This document shows, piece by piece, positions 31,067 to 37,943 of a DNA stretch of 37,943 bases. The notes beneath the pieces were generated by a model that worked only from the letters and a program-made list of their open reading frames with translations, had not been told where the DNA came from and made no database searches. The translations under genes and the position numbers were made by a program. Numbering within the stretch: the first letter of the stretch is position 1; each line of letters starts with the position of its first letter. The DNA is from an uncultured Pseudomonadota bacterium. GTDB taxonomy: Bacteria; Pseudomonadota; Alphaproteobacteria; RF32; CAG-239. The stretch is from NCBI GenBank assembly GCA_902763535.1, contig CACWSG010000010.1, positions 1 to 37,943 of the forward strand. The letters run 5' to 3'.

Positions 31067-31981
31067 TTAGGCAGTAGTATTAATCAAGCTGGCCATAAGA
31101 TTATCCGAGTGATTTGCCTTGTTTTTGATAGAGGCAAGGTGAGTATAAGAGCTGGATAACATTACAGCGGTGGTATCATATTTTTGCGCCTGAATTTGTG
31201 CGGCATAAGCCGAAGATAGCTGCTCTGATGAGGAAGTGCTTGAAGTCAACGAAATGGTTTTGTTTTTAGAATCCTCAGAGTTGGCTTCTTTAACCAAATA
31301 GTCATCAGTGTACTTGGAGCCTTGTTTAATCTGAAGAACATAAGGTTTGTCTTCTTTAATGGTTTTATCGGTTGAATCAACTTCAATATAGTAATTGCCT
31401 TTTTTGGCGCGATAATTGCCTTCCAAAATTGATTTCATGGCGGCATATTCTTTGGAGCTTTTATCAGCAGTGCTATCACCGACCAAAACAGTTTTTTTGC
31501 CTTGTTGTTTATATACCTTAACACTCATGCCGGGAGCAAGTTCATCAAGCAAACCGGCATTGGCTTTGGCGCGCTCTTCTTTCATCTTGGCAACTTCGGC
31601 ACGGGCTTTTTCAATAGGTGTTTGCGGTTCGACCGGTTTGGGGGTTTCGTCTTCCTTCTTGATACCCATATCAGAAAGCGTTTGCTCCAATTCTTTAAGT
31701 TTGGCTTCATAAGCTTTTTGACGAGCATTGTCGGCATCAACCGAGTCGCCGTTACGAATGTTAACAAACAATTTGCCGTTAGACTGAACTTGAACGCGAT
31801 ACATATCAGACGAGTCGTATTTACCTAATCGTCCGATGACTGAAATACGGGTGCGATTTAATCTGGAATAGCCGAGATCACGCGCATTGGCAAAGTTCTC
31901 GTCAATGTTGTTAACATCGGTAACCGACTTATCCCATCCGGCAACCCCGTTTATTTTGTTACTTACGCTAGCAAGCGGCAT
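31067..31981 (-). CDS. Unknown protein with a PPC-like N-terminal domain
   Basis: 304 aa, not firmly assigned. Residues about 20-85 (DLGYSRLNRTRISVIGRLGK, DSSDMYRVQVQSNGKLFVNI) resemble bacterial pre-peptidase C-terminal domains: 'GxxxxxDxxDxYxVxV' with a small beta sandwich. A charged helical stretch (about 90-150, rich in K, E and P) separates it from a second beta-rich part. The C-terminus is Ser/Thr/Ala-rich and helical, somewhat like filament or secreted proteins. No signal peptide is seen, so export, if any, is by another route. The ATG at 31981 has AGGAG ahead; ATG 31999 has none. It stands alone between dnaJ and the hydrogenase-regulator-like gene. Confidence 0.65.
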   Translation of the reverse strand: MPLASVSNKINGVAGWDKSVTDVNNIDENFANARDLGYSRLNRTRISVIGRLGKYDSSDMYRVQVQSNGKLFVNIRNGDSVDADNARQKAYEAKLKELEQTLSDMGIKKEDETPKPVEPQTPIEKARAEVAKMKEERAKANAGLLDELAPGMSVKVYKQQGKKTVLVGDSTADKSSKEYAAMKSILEGNYRAKKGNYYIEVDSTDKTIKEDKPYVLQIKQGSKYTDDYLVKEANSEDSKNKTISLTSSTSSSEQLSSAYAAQIQAQKYDTTAVMLSSSYTHLASIKNKANHSDNLMASLINTTA

Positions 31982-32065
31982 AATTGTTCTCCTAAACAAT
32001 CACTTAATATATACTTGATTATATCATAAATTTTACTAAAAAACAATTAAAATATTAAGCATAAA

Positions 32066-33205
32066 TTATGCCGCGAAAAGGTCTTTTATTTTGTCTAAAA
32101 AGCTCTTTTCCTGAGGTTGGCAAGTGTCGCCGGAAATAGAGCGAAATTCTTCCAAAATTTCTTTTTGGCGGGCAGAAAGATTGACCGGAGTTTCCACTTT
32201 GAGTTTGACAAACAAGTCGCCGCGTGAGGTGGAGTGAAGTATGCTGAATCCTTGACCTTTGATCTTGATAATTTCTTCGGATTGTGAACCGGCAGGAATG
32301 TTCAGCTCAATTTTGCCGCCGTCAATAGAAGGAATTTCAACTTTACCGCCCAAAGCAGCACAACACATTGATACCGGAACAACAGCATAAAGATTATTAT
32401 CGCTGCGTTCATAAAGTTTGTGTTCTTTAACATCAATAAAAATATATAAATCGCCGTTTTCACCGCCGCGAATTCCGGCCTGACCGGCACCGGCCATACG
32501 GATGCGCGCACCATCATAGATGCCGGCCGGAATCTTTACTTTGATGGTCTTCTTGGCTTTGACGGTGCCGCTTCCTTTGCAATCCGGACATTGGTCTTTT
32601 GCAAGGTAGCCGCTGCCATGACAATGCGGACAAGATTGTTCGACAACAAAGAAACCTTTTTGCAGTCTTACTTTGCCGGTTCCGTTGCAGTGAGAACAGG
32701 CTGGAGCAGGGTTGCCATCAGCAGTGCCGTGACCATGACAATGGGAGCAGGCTTCGGTAGTGTTGATGGTGATTTCTTTTTCAAATCCGCTAAAGGCTTC
32801 ATCCAAAGTAATGCTCAAATCATAACGAGCATCAGCACCACGCAAAGAATAAGAGCGGTTTTGCGGGCGTCCGCCACCCATAAAATCTGAAAATACGGAA
32901 GAAAATATATCGGCAAATCCACCGGTATCGCCGAATTCGAAATTGAATCCGCCACCGAAAGGATTGCCGCCCGCACCATTAGCAAAGGCCTGATGACCAT
33001 AACGATCATAAGCGGCGCGTTTTTGCTCATCTTTCAAGACCTCATAGGCCTCATTGATTTCCTTAAATTTGGTTTCAGCCTCTTTATTGCCGGGGTTGCG
33101 GTCAGGGTGATACTGCATAGCCAATTTGCGGAATGATTTTTTGATTTCATCACTGCCGGCAGTCTTAGATACTTCCAAAATTTCGTAATAGTCTTTTTCA
33201 GTCAT
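32066..33205 (-). CDS. dnaJ: Chaperone DnaJ (Hsp40)
   Basis: 379 aa, full type I DnaJ. The J domain (about 4-70) has HPD at 33-35. The Gly/Phe region follows (about 75-115, [14 protein letters not shown]). Four CxxCxGxG zinc motifs lie at about 147-215 ([32 protein letters not shown]). The C-terminal substrate-binding domains complete it. It delivers substrates to DnaK and stimulates its ATPase. dnaK and grpE are not in the window; dnaK-dnaJ are often adjacent. A TTGCAT-17-TAAATA promoter is upstream. Confidence 0.97.
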   Translation of the reverse strand: MTEKDYYEILEVSKTAGSDEIKKSFRKLAMQYHPDRNPGNKEAETKFKEINEAYEVLKDEQKRAAYDRYGHQAFANGAGGNPFGGGFNFEFGDTGGFADIFSSVFSDFMGGGRPQNRSYSLRGADARYDLSITLDEAFSGFEKEITINTTEACSHCHGHGTADGNPAPACSHCNGTGKVRLQKGFFVVEQSCPHCHGSGYLAKDQCPDCKGSGTVKAKKTIKVKIPAGIYDGARIRMAGAGQAGIRGGENGDLYIFIDVKEHKLYERSDNNLYAVVPVSMCCAALGGKVEIPSIDGGKIELNIPAGSQSEEIIKIKGQGFSILHSTSRGDLFVKLKVETPVNLSARQKEILEEFRSISGDTCQPQEKSFLDKIKDLFAA

Positions 33206-33245
33206 TATTTTTTACTCTAAAATTCTAACAAAACTCTTATCAGAC

Positions 33246-33274
33246 TATTTAGGTTTTTTTTACCGAAAATGCAA
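33246..33274 (-). promoter_or_regulatory. Promoter of dnaJ
   Basis: On the minus strand TTGCAT (33274-33269), 17 bases, TAAATA (33251-33246). It lies about 40 bases before the start codon. No heat-shock (sigma-32) or CIRCE pattern was seen. Confidence 0.5.
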
Positions 33275-33328
33275 GCAATTAAATAAATTTTAAGCAAAAC
33301 GGGTTAAAATTAAGAAAATGTATTTTTA

Positions 33329-33369
33329 TTGACAAAATAGTTGCCAAATTTGTCAAAATGTGTTATTAT
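33329..33369 (+). promoter_or_regulatory. Promoter and 8-bp dyad upstream of the giant gene
   Basis: TTGCCA (33341-33346), 17 bases, TATTAT (33364-33369) give a good sigma-70 promoter, with the start near 33377. A perfect inverted repeat TTGACAAA (33329-33336) / TTTGTCAA (33349-33356), 12 bases apart, brackets the -35 box. That placement is typical of an operator. The regulator is unknown. Confidence 0.5.
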
Positions 33370-33409
33370 GAGTTAAATATTGAAAAATATCAGACTTGTG
33401 GAGGGAAAT

Positions 33410-36400
33410 ATGGCGGATAAAAGCATTTTAAGTGAAGAAGATTTGAAAAAATCATCTGAGGCTTTAGATTTGTCGGGATTGTTTGAGGCGGCTGGTGATA
33501 ATGACTCATCAGAGGGTATTGATGAAAAAAATATCGAAAATATTAAAAATATCATTGCTGCATTAAAAGATGAAAAATTTCAACAAGACTATTCTTTTGC
33601 AACTGAAGATGTTGCTGATTTGGTTAGGGGATTAGAAGAAGTTGTTGCGCAAGAAAAAATGATTAATAAAACATCTTTGGAAGGAATTAAGGCAACTTTT
33701 ACTAAGTATCAAGAAGGAATGAAATGGGAGGTAAGAGCTTGTTTGGCGCATTATTTGCGTGAAAAAGGGACAAGTTATGTGCCTGTGGTTAAAAAAGAAG
33801 AAACACTGGGCGGTGTTGAAAATAGAAGAATTCGTAGCCTTAATTCCGATGCTAATGAAACAAAATTGAATGCAATTCGTTCCGAAATTTTGAATGATAT
33901 GGGAATTGAAACAAACGGAGAGAGTCCGTTAGTTGTGGCTGAAGATAGGCTTAATGATAAAGAAAAAAAGGATTTTGATGAAAGATTAGCCATGAAAGTT
34001 GCCGAAGACCAAGAATTGTTACAATCGGCTTCACCGTTAGTTTTAGCAAGTTCTTATGCGACTTTGAAAGAATTGTTAAGTAAAAAAGGTAATGAAGATA
34101 ACACTGAATATAAGCAAGCATATGAAAAAGTAACCAAACAGGTTGATGATGTAATTGCTCAGTATGCTCATGGTGAGGGATATTTTTATGCCGATGTTAC
34201 TAATGCCACTGATGTTTATGTCGGATACGAAGCTTTGTTTGATGCTCGTTATGAAGATGCAGAGCAAAAAGTTAAAGATGATATTGAAAAAGGTCGCGAA
34301 AAAAATAAAAACCATATGGAAGGGTGGGATGATAAAAATGGCGATCACAAAGAAGGTTATGATGAATATTTGAATTTAGAGAATCTGACCGAAAAAGATG
34401 CCGGCAGATTAGATACCAGATTTGATGAACTGTCGGCTCAAGTTGCTTCACTTGAAGTAGATGATGATACCTTGAAATTGATTAAAAATATCCATTTTGA
34501 AGGTGATGAGGACCAATTTGATGATGAGGGCAAAATTAAGCCAGACAGCAAATTGGCTGAAATGGTAGAGATTGCTCGAACCAATTTAGTTATGGAACAT
34601 TTGGCGGATAATGATGAGCCAGAAAGTATAGAAAATGAGGAGCTGGGTGATAGTTTAACGACATGTTTGTTTGCGGCTCATACCGAAACATTAGTTCAAC
34701 AAGGTGTTTGGGAAGATATAAATCAATATACAGATCCTAAATATCTCGAAGAATTTAAGAAAAAACTGCAAAATGCAGATGAAAATATGACCATCAGTGA
34801 TTTTGCTTTGGAAAAAACAAAAGATGATGCGGTTAATCAGGTTTGCGGTTTTGCTTATCATTTGAATGATAAACTTAATGGCGGCAAAAAGGGTAAAGAT
34901 AAAGAAGCTAAGCCGGTTGCCATCAAGATGATGAATATGGTTTCTAATTTTGACAAACATAAAGACGAGAGATTGAAACCTATTAAGGCCAAGAAAAAAC
35001 AACGCATTGAAAACTTAAAACGTATACTTAAAGGCGGCGTTTTAGCAGTTGGTATGTCAGCCGCTATTACTACGGTTGGAACTATGGCTGCCAGTGATGC
35101 CACCTTAACAGCTATGACCGGTGGGTTGAACAAGTTTGCCGGTATGGCTTTGGGTGTAGGTTTAGGTGTTGGTATGACCATTCATACTGTTCGGAAATGG
35201 AAAAGACAGAAAAAGAACGAAAGACCTGATGGCGGTATGCTGACAAATAAGCAATTATATAGCGTAAACAAAGCTGAATATAAAAAACAATTAGCTGAGT
35301 ACAAACAGCGAAAAGCCAATGGTGAACAAGTTGAAAAGCCTAAAAAACCGGTTAGACCATGGGGTTTGAAAGCTATGGTTAAGGATCCCAATCTTATGAC
35401 AACAGTTGCTACGACAGCGCTTGGTAGTGCAGCTTTGGGATTTGCAGCAACTGGTAACATGGGAGTTGCTCAAGCATTAGGTTATGGTGCTTTGGCTCTT
35501 GGGGGAGGAAAAGTTGCTGTTCAAACAACAATTGATAGCAAAAAGAATGGATTGAGTATGCTTGAAAGTTTGGGCTGGGGGCTTGGTACAGCCGCAGCTG
35601 TCGTCGGCGGTGGATTTTTAGGACGCGAGCTCGCTACATCGGCTATTAATTCATATAATCAACATCATCCGGACAATAAAATATTCCAACATGAGGAAAC
35701 GAGAACTACTACAAGAGAAGTAGAGCGCGAAATTGATGTCTATAAGGAAGATTATGAAGCTCATGCTAAGGATGTTTGCGGCAGATGGTATAAGGGTAAT
35801 GAAGAACTGTTACAGCAAAGAGTTGATGCTATTAATCAATACAATGCAGAGCATGGAACAGATATTCACCCATACCGTTATTTAATGGAGATGCATGATT
35901 CAGGTGCTATTGCTCCAACTGATACAATTAACCATGTTGACGGTGGCGGTAGCGTGCATACAAATGGGCAGCATACCATTATTACAAAGCAAGTGGCTGA
36001 AGGATTGGGAGTAGATTCACAATCATTGAAAGCTTTTGCTAACAGTTTTGGTAGTGATGGAAGTTTTAATCCCACAGATGATGCTTTGAAAGCGTTTAAT
36101 ACCATAGATAATCATACCAACTATGGTAACCAAGTCCACTATGAAGGTACTAATGCTGCCAGACATCACGATGGTGTCTTGACCAGAAATGCGGCACAGA
36201 ATCCTGATGGATCAATGAATACTACCATCGGTACCGAAGACAAAGCCGATGTATATGCAAGTTTGGTAAAACATGGTGATAGTCCTTGGGTGAAAGAAAC
36301 AATAATTGACACCATAGAAGATACAACTCAAGTGCTTGTGCCGAATGATATTCAAGGTGGTATGGCTACATTGGGTATGTTGGGTAACAAGATACGAAAA

Positions 36401-37441
36401 GTAGGTTTAAGGGATCGTTTAGGTGCTTTGGCTGATAAAGTACTTCCTTGGCGAAAGAAAAAGGTTGTAGAGACCAAGGATGTATATGCTCCTACTCCAA
36501 TACCTGATCCGCGTCCAGGGCCGGAACCTACTCCTCCGACACCGATATTAGATCCGAAGTTGTTGCTGGATGAGTATAGAATTGTCTATGGCGGTGTTTT
36601 GTGCAAACAAGATAAATCCGGCAAAGTTGAGCTTGATGAACAAGGCAAGCCAATATTCATTAATGAAAAATGTGAAAAACGTTTCAACGAATATTATGAT
36701 ATGGTTGAAAAAGAGCGTCAGGCCGAAGGGTTTAGCGGCAATATGAATGAATATTTGCAGGAGAGATTTAAACGCCTCGATGCAATGATTGAACATAAGT
36801 GCGGCGAGGTTGAATCTACTCCGGTTGCTAAGCTATATCAAGAAAAAGACAAGAGCCATGTTGTCTATGATACTGATGCAGCTAAACTTGATGATAATGA
36901 TAACAGAGCAGTAAGAATTAAAGCAGATTATATGGCTCATGCGAAGAATGGTGCCAGAGCCAGTGCTGCTATTGTTGCCAATACTCGTCAAACTTGGATG
37001 GAATCTAATTTGAGCCATGAGTATAGAGACAAACTGACACTTACTCACTTTACAGGATATATGGAACATGTCATTGTAAAAGATGAGTTAGTGGCCGATG
37101 GTTCAAGAAGTCCGGATTTAAACATCATGTTTAAGGATAATCCTAAGTCTATAACAGTTGTAGATACGGATACGGTAATGTTTGGATCAGAAGTTACCGG
37201 ACGTAAAGAATTTCAGCAAAGAGTTGAATTTAAATCTGATGATAATGTTTTGAAAAAAGAATTGGCGGTTAGAAAATCTCTGGATGAATTGCATGGAGTT
37301 GATAGCAATCCCAAGACTAATGACCTTGTATCCAGAATTAAGAAACTTGATGAACGTCATTCTTCAAAAGCAGGTTTAGGAAAAGATAGAACCAGAAAAG
37401 TGATGACTATCAGAGAAGGTGATAGTCGTTCTTCGCGATAG
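33410..37441 (+). CDS. Giant protein of unknown function (1343 aa)
   Basis: No family recognised. The N-terminal half (about 1-530) is soluble, very acidic and helical. A basic stretch (KAKKKQRIENLKR, about 525-538) leads to Gly/Ala-rich hydrophobic segments at about 540-590, 660-690 and 720-740, probably several membrane helices. A basic loop lies between the first and second. The C-terminal half (about 760-1343) is soluble, with a His/Asn-rich part, a proline spacer (PTPIPDPRPGPEPTPPTPIL, about 1027-1046) and a basic Ser/Arg tail ending DSRSSR. Cysteines are few. The ATG at 33410 has GGAGGG at ideal spacing; the in-frame ATG 33380 has nothing. It has its own promoter, operator-like dyad and strong terminator. 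A secreted or surface giant, or an effector, is conceivable but unproven. Confidence 0.85.
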   Translation: MADKSILSEEDLKKSSEALDLSGLFEAAGDNDSSEGIDEKNIENIKNIIAALKDEKFQQDYSFATEDVADLVRGLEEVVAQEKMINKTSLEGIKATFTKYQEGMKWEVRACLAHYLREKGTSYVPVVKKEETLGGVENRRIRSLNSDANETKLNAIRSEILNDMGIETNGESPLVVAEDRLNDKEKKDFDERLAMKVAEDQELLQSASPLVLASSYATLKELLSKKGNEDNTEYKQAYEKVTKQVDDVIAQYAHGEGYFYADVTNATDVYVGYEALFDARYEDAEQKVKDDIEKGREKNKNHMEGWDDKNGDHKEGYDEYLNLENLTEKDAGRLDTRFDELSAQVASLEVDDDTLKLIKNIHFEGDEDQFDDEGKIKPDSKLAEMVEIARTNLVMEHLADNDEPESIENEELGDSLTTCLFAAHTETLVQQGVWEDINQYTDPKYLEEFKKKLQNADENMTISDFALEKTKDDAVNQVCGFAYHLNDKLNGGKKGKDKEAKPVAIKMMNMVSNFDKHKDERLKPIKAKKKQRIENLKRILKGGVLAVGMSAAITTVGTMAASDATLTAMTGGLNKFAGMALGVGLGVGMTIHTVRKWKRQKKNERPDGGMLTNKQLYSVNKAEYKKQLAEYKQRKANGEQVEKPKKPVRPWGLKAMVKDPNLMTTVATTALGSAALGFAATGNMGVAQALGYGALALGGGKVAVQTTIDSKKNGLSMLESLGWGLGTAAAVVGGGFLGRELATSAINSYNQHHPDNKIFQHEETRTTTREVEREIDVYKEDYEAHAKDVCGRWYKGNEELLQQRVDAINQYNAEHGTDIHPYRYLMEMHDSGAIAPTDTINHVDGGGSVHTNGQHTIITKQVAEGLGVDSQSLKAFANSFGSDGSFNPTDDALKAFNTIDNHTNYGNQVHYEGTNAARHHDGVLTRNAAQNPDGSMNTTIGTEDKADVYASLVKHGDSPWVKETIIDTIEDTTQVLVPNDIQGGMATLGMLGNKIRKVGLRDRLGALADKVLPWRKKKVVETKDVYAPTPIPDPRPGPEPTPPTPILDPKLLLDEYRIVYGGVLCKQDKSGKVELDEQGKPIFINEKCEKRFNEYYDMVEKERQAEGFSGNMNEYLQERFKRLDAMIEHKCGEVESTPVAKLYQEKDKSHVVYDTDAAKLDDNDNRAVRIKADYMAHAKNGARASAAIVANTRQTWMESNLSHEYRDKLTLTHFTGYMEHVIVKDELVADGSRSPDLNIMFKDNPKSITVVDTDTVMFGSEVTGRKEFQQRVEFKSDDNVLKKELAVRKSLDELHGVDSNPKTNDLVSRIKKLDERHSSKAGLGKDRTRKVMTIREGDSRSSR

Positions 37442-37500
37442 AGTTGTTTGTAAGGCAATAATGTAACCTGTTCTTTGACAAAACATCAAAACACAAAAAC

Positions 37501-37536
37501 AGCTGAAAATCATTGCTCGATTTTCAGCTTTTTTTT
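37501..37536 (+). terminator. Terminator of the giant gene
   Basis: AGCTGAAAATC (37501-37511) and GATTTTCAGCT (37519-37529) form a perfect 11-bp stem, loop ATTGCTC, then eight T. It lies 60 bases after the stop codon. Confidence 0.9.
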
Positions 37537-37556
37537 GTATTCCGTCTTTCAACAAG

Positions 37557-37825
37557 AAAAAACTCGGATAATGAGGTTAGTGCGAAGAAAAAATTTCACA
37601 AACGATTTTATTTACAAGGAAACCTGATATTTGAGATGAGTAGAAGCAAAAACAAAAAACTCTGAGATAAACCTATCATCAGAGCTTAAAGAATAACCAA
37701 AAGTTCGATATTTGCGGCGAATAGAAACAAAAGTCGGCGTGTAAAAATTTCAATGTAGTAAATGCCTACATGAATTTTTACAACGCCGCCCCTTTTGTGA
37801 TTAGTCGCCCAAAGAGCGAACTTTT
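37557..37825. repeat. Nested inverted repeat and degenerate relatives after tuf
   Basis: A large dyad spans 37699-37825. Outer arms are AAAAGTTCG/CGAACTTTT, the middle arms are imperfect, then CGGCGT/CGCCG, GTAAAAATT/AATTTTTAC and an inner ATGTAG-N7-CTACAT (37753-37771). Two more arm-like copies lie at 37557-37591 (ACTCGGATAATGAGGTTAG…) and 37622-37652 (CCTGATATTTGAGATGAGTA…). The first matches the reverse complement of the right arm of the units after rpoC at most positions (CGGATAATG, CGAAGAAA). The 37442-37828 gap holds no gene; it contains this structure and two terminators. Confidence 0.65.
37652..37684 (-). terminator. Likely tuf terminator
   Basis: CTCTGA (37660-37665) and TCAGAG (37679-37684) with inner GATA/TATC and one bulged base. 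On the minus strand it is followed by GTTTTTTG. It lies about 145 bases after the tuf stop, beyond the nested repeat. Confidence 0.55.
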
Positions 37826-37828
37826 ATA

Positions 37829-37943
37829 CTATTTGATGATTTTTGATACCACACCGGCACCAACAGTATGACCACCTTCACGAATAGCGAAGCGCAAGCC
37901 TTCGTTCATCGCAATCGGGTGAATCAATTTGGCTGTCATGGTG
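37829..37943 (-). CDS. tuf: Elongation factor Tu, C-terminal end (cut by window edge)
   Basis: The last 37 codons read [20 protein letters not shown] then [17 protein letters not shown] and stop. This is the conserved C-terminal strand set of EF-Tu domain 3. The gene enters from the right edge. Genes usually seen with tuf (fusA, rpsJ or tRNA-Trp/secE) would lie outside the window. It is followed within 3 bases by the nested inverted repeat. Confidence 0.97.
   Translation of the reverse strand, partial: TMTAKLIHPIAMNEGLRFAIREGGHTVGAGVVSKIIK

Noticed and set aside
33206..33245. CIRCE or sigma-32 heat-shock site ahead of dnaJ
   Set aside because: No matching inverted repeat or heat-shock boxes; an ordinary promoter explains the region.

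Overview
The window looks like an AT-rich alphaproteobacterium with polar-type flagellar genes and an anaerobic lifestyle. The lineage call rests on FlbT next to a flagellin, a CcrM-type adenine methyltransferase with its C-terminal extension, and the RpoB/RpoC sequences. The anaerobic hint is an 81-residue protein that resembles the TM1266-type regulator linked to [FeFe]-hydrogenase maturation. An uncultured gut or host-associated alphaproteobacterium would fit, but the sequence alone does not name a species.

Layout: 1-616 is the start of a flagellin gene and flbT (both minus). 767-2569 is uup (ABC-F). 2566-4925 is a tightly coupled minus-strand trio: a HAD-IIA-like protein lacking its nucleophile Asp, a small membrane-anchored protein, and a PilT/DotB-type secretion ATPase. 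5007-6869 is tatD (minus) divergent from alr. 6870-7273 holds a hairpin-dense element and tRNA-Asp. 7455-9636 is an M23 peptidase and a zeta-toxin-like kinase. 9972-18299 is rpoB-rpoC without the usual rplKAJL upstream. 18302-18618 is a palindromic repeat array. 18693-24549 holds a Nudix gene, ccrM, two tandem Ppx/GppA paralogues, rlmE and a NOL1/NOP2/Sun methyltransferase. 24605-26236 is a small flagellar cluster (FlhB-like domain, flgB, flgC, fliE) with a good sigma-54 promoter. 26237-26590 is a second repeat array. 26648-30606 is the metG / degenerate SNase-like / trkH unit (minus). 30728-33205 is the hydrogenase-regulator-like gene, a PPC-like protein and dnaJ (minus). 33410-37441 is one giant gene of unknown function (1343 aa). 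37499-37943 has terminators, a nested inverted repeat and the 3' end of tuf (minus).

The most unusual signal is a family of nested inverted repeats found directly after rpoC, fliE and tuf. Its members combine outer arms of the type RAAAGYTCG/CGARCTTTY, a locus-specific middle stem, and (at two loci) a nearly invariant core TGTAC-N7/8-GTACA. Other points worth attention are the catalytically defective HAD protein coupled to a secretion-type ATPase, the giant protein with its own promoter and 8-bp dyad, a leader hairpin plus perfect CtrA-type box before flagellin, and recurrent TTGCAT-17-TATAAG-like promoters.
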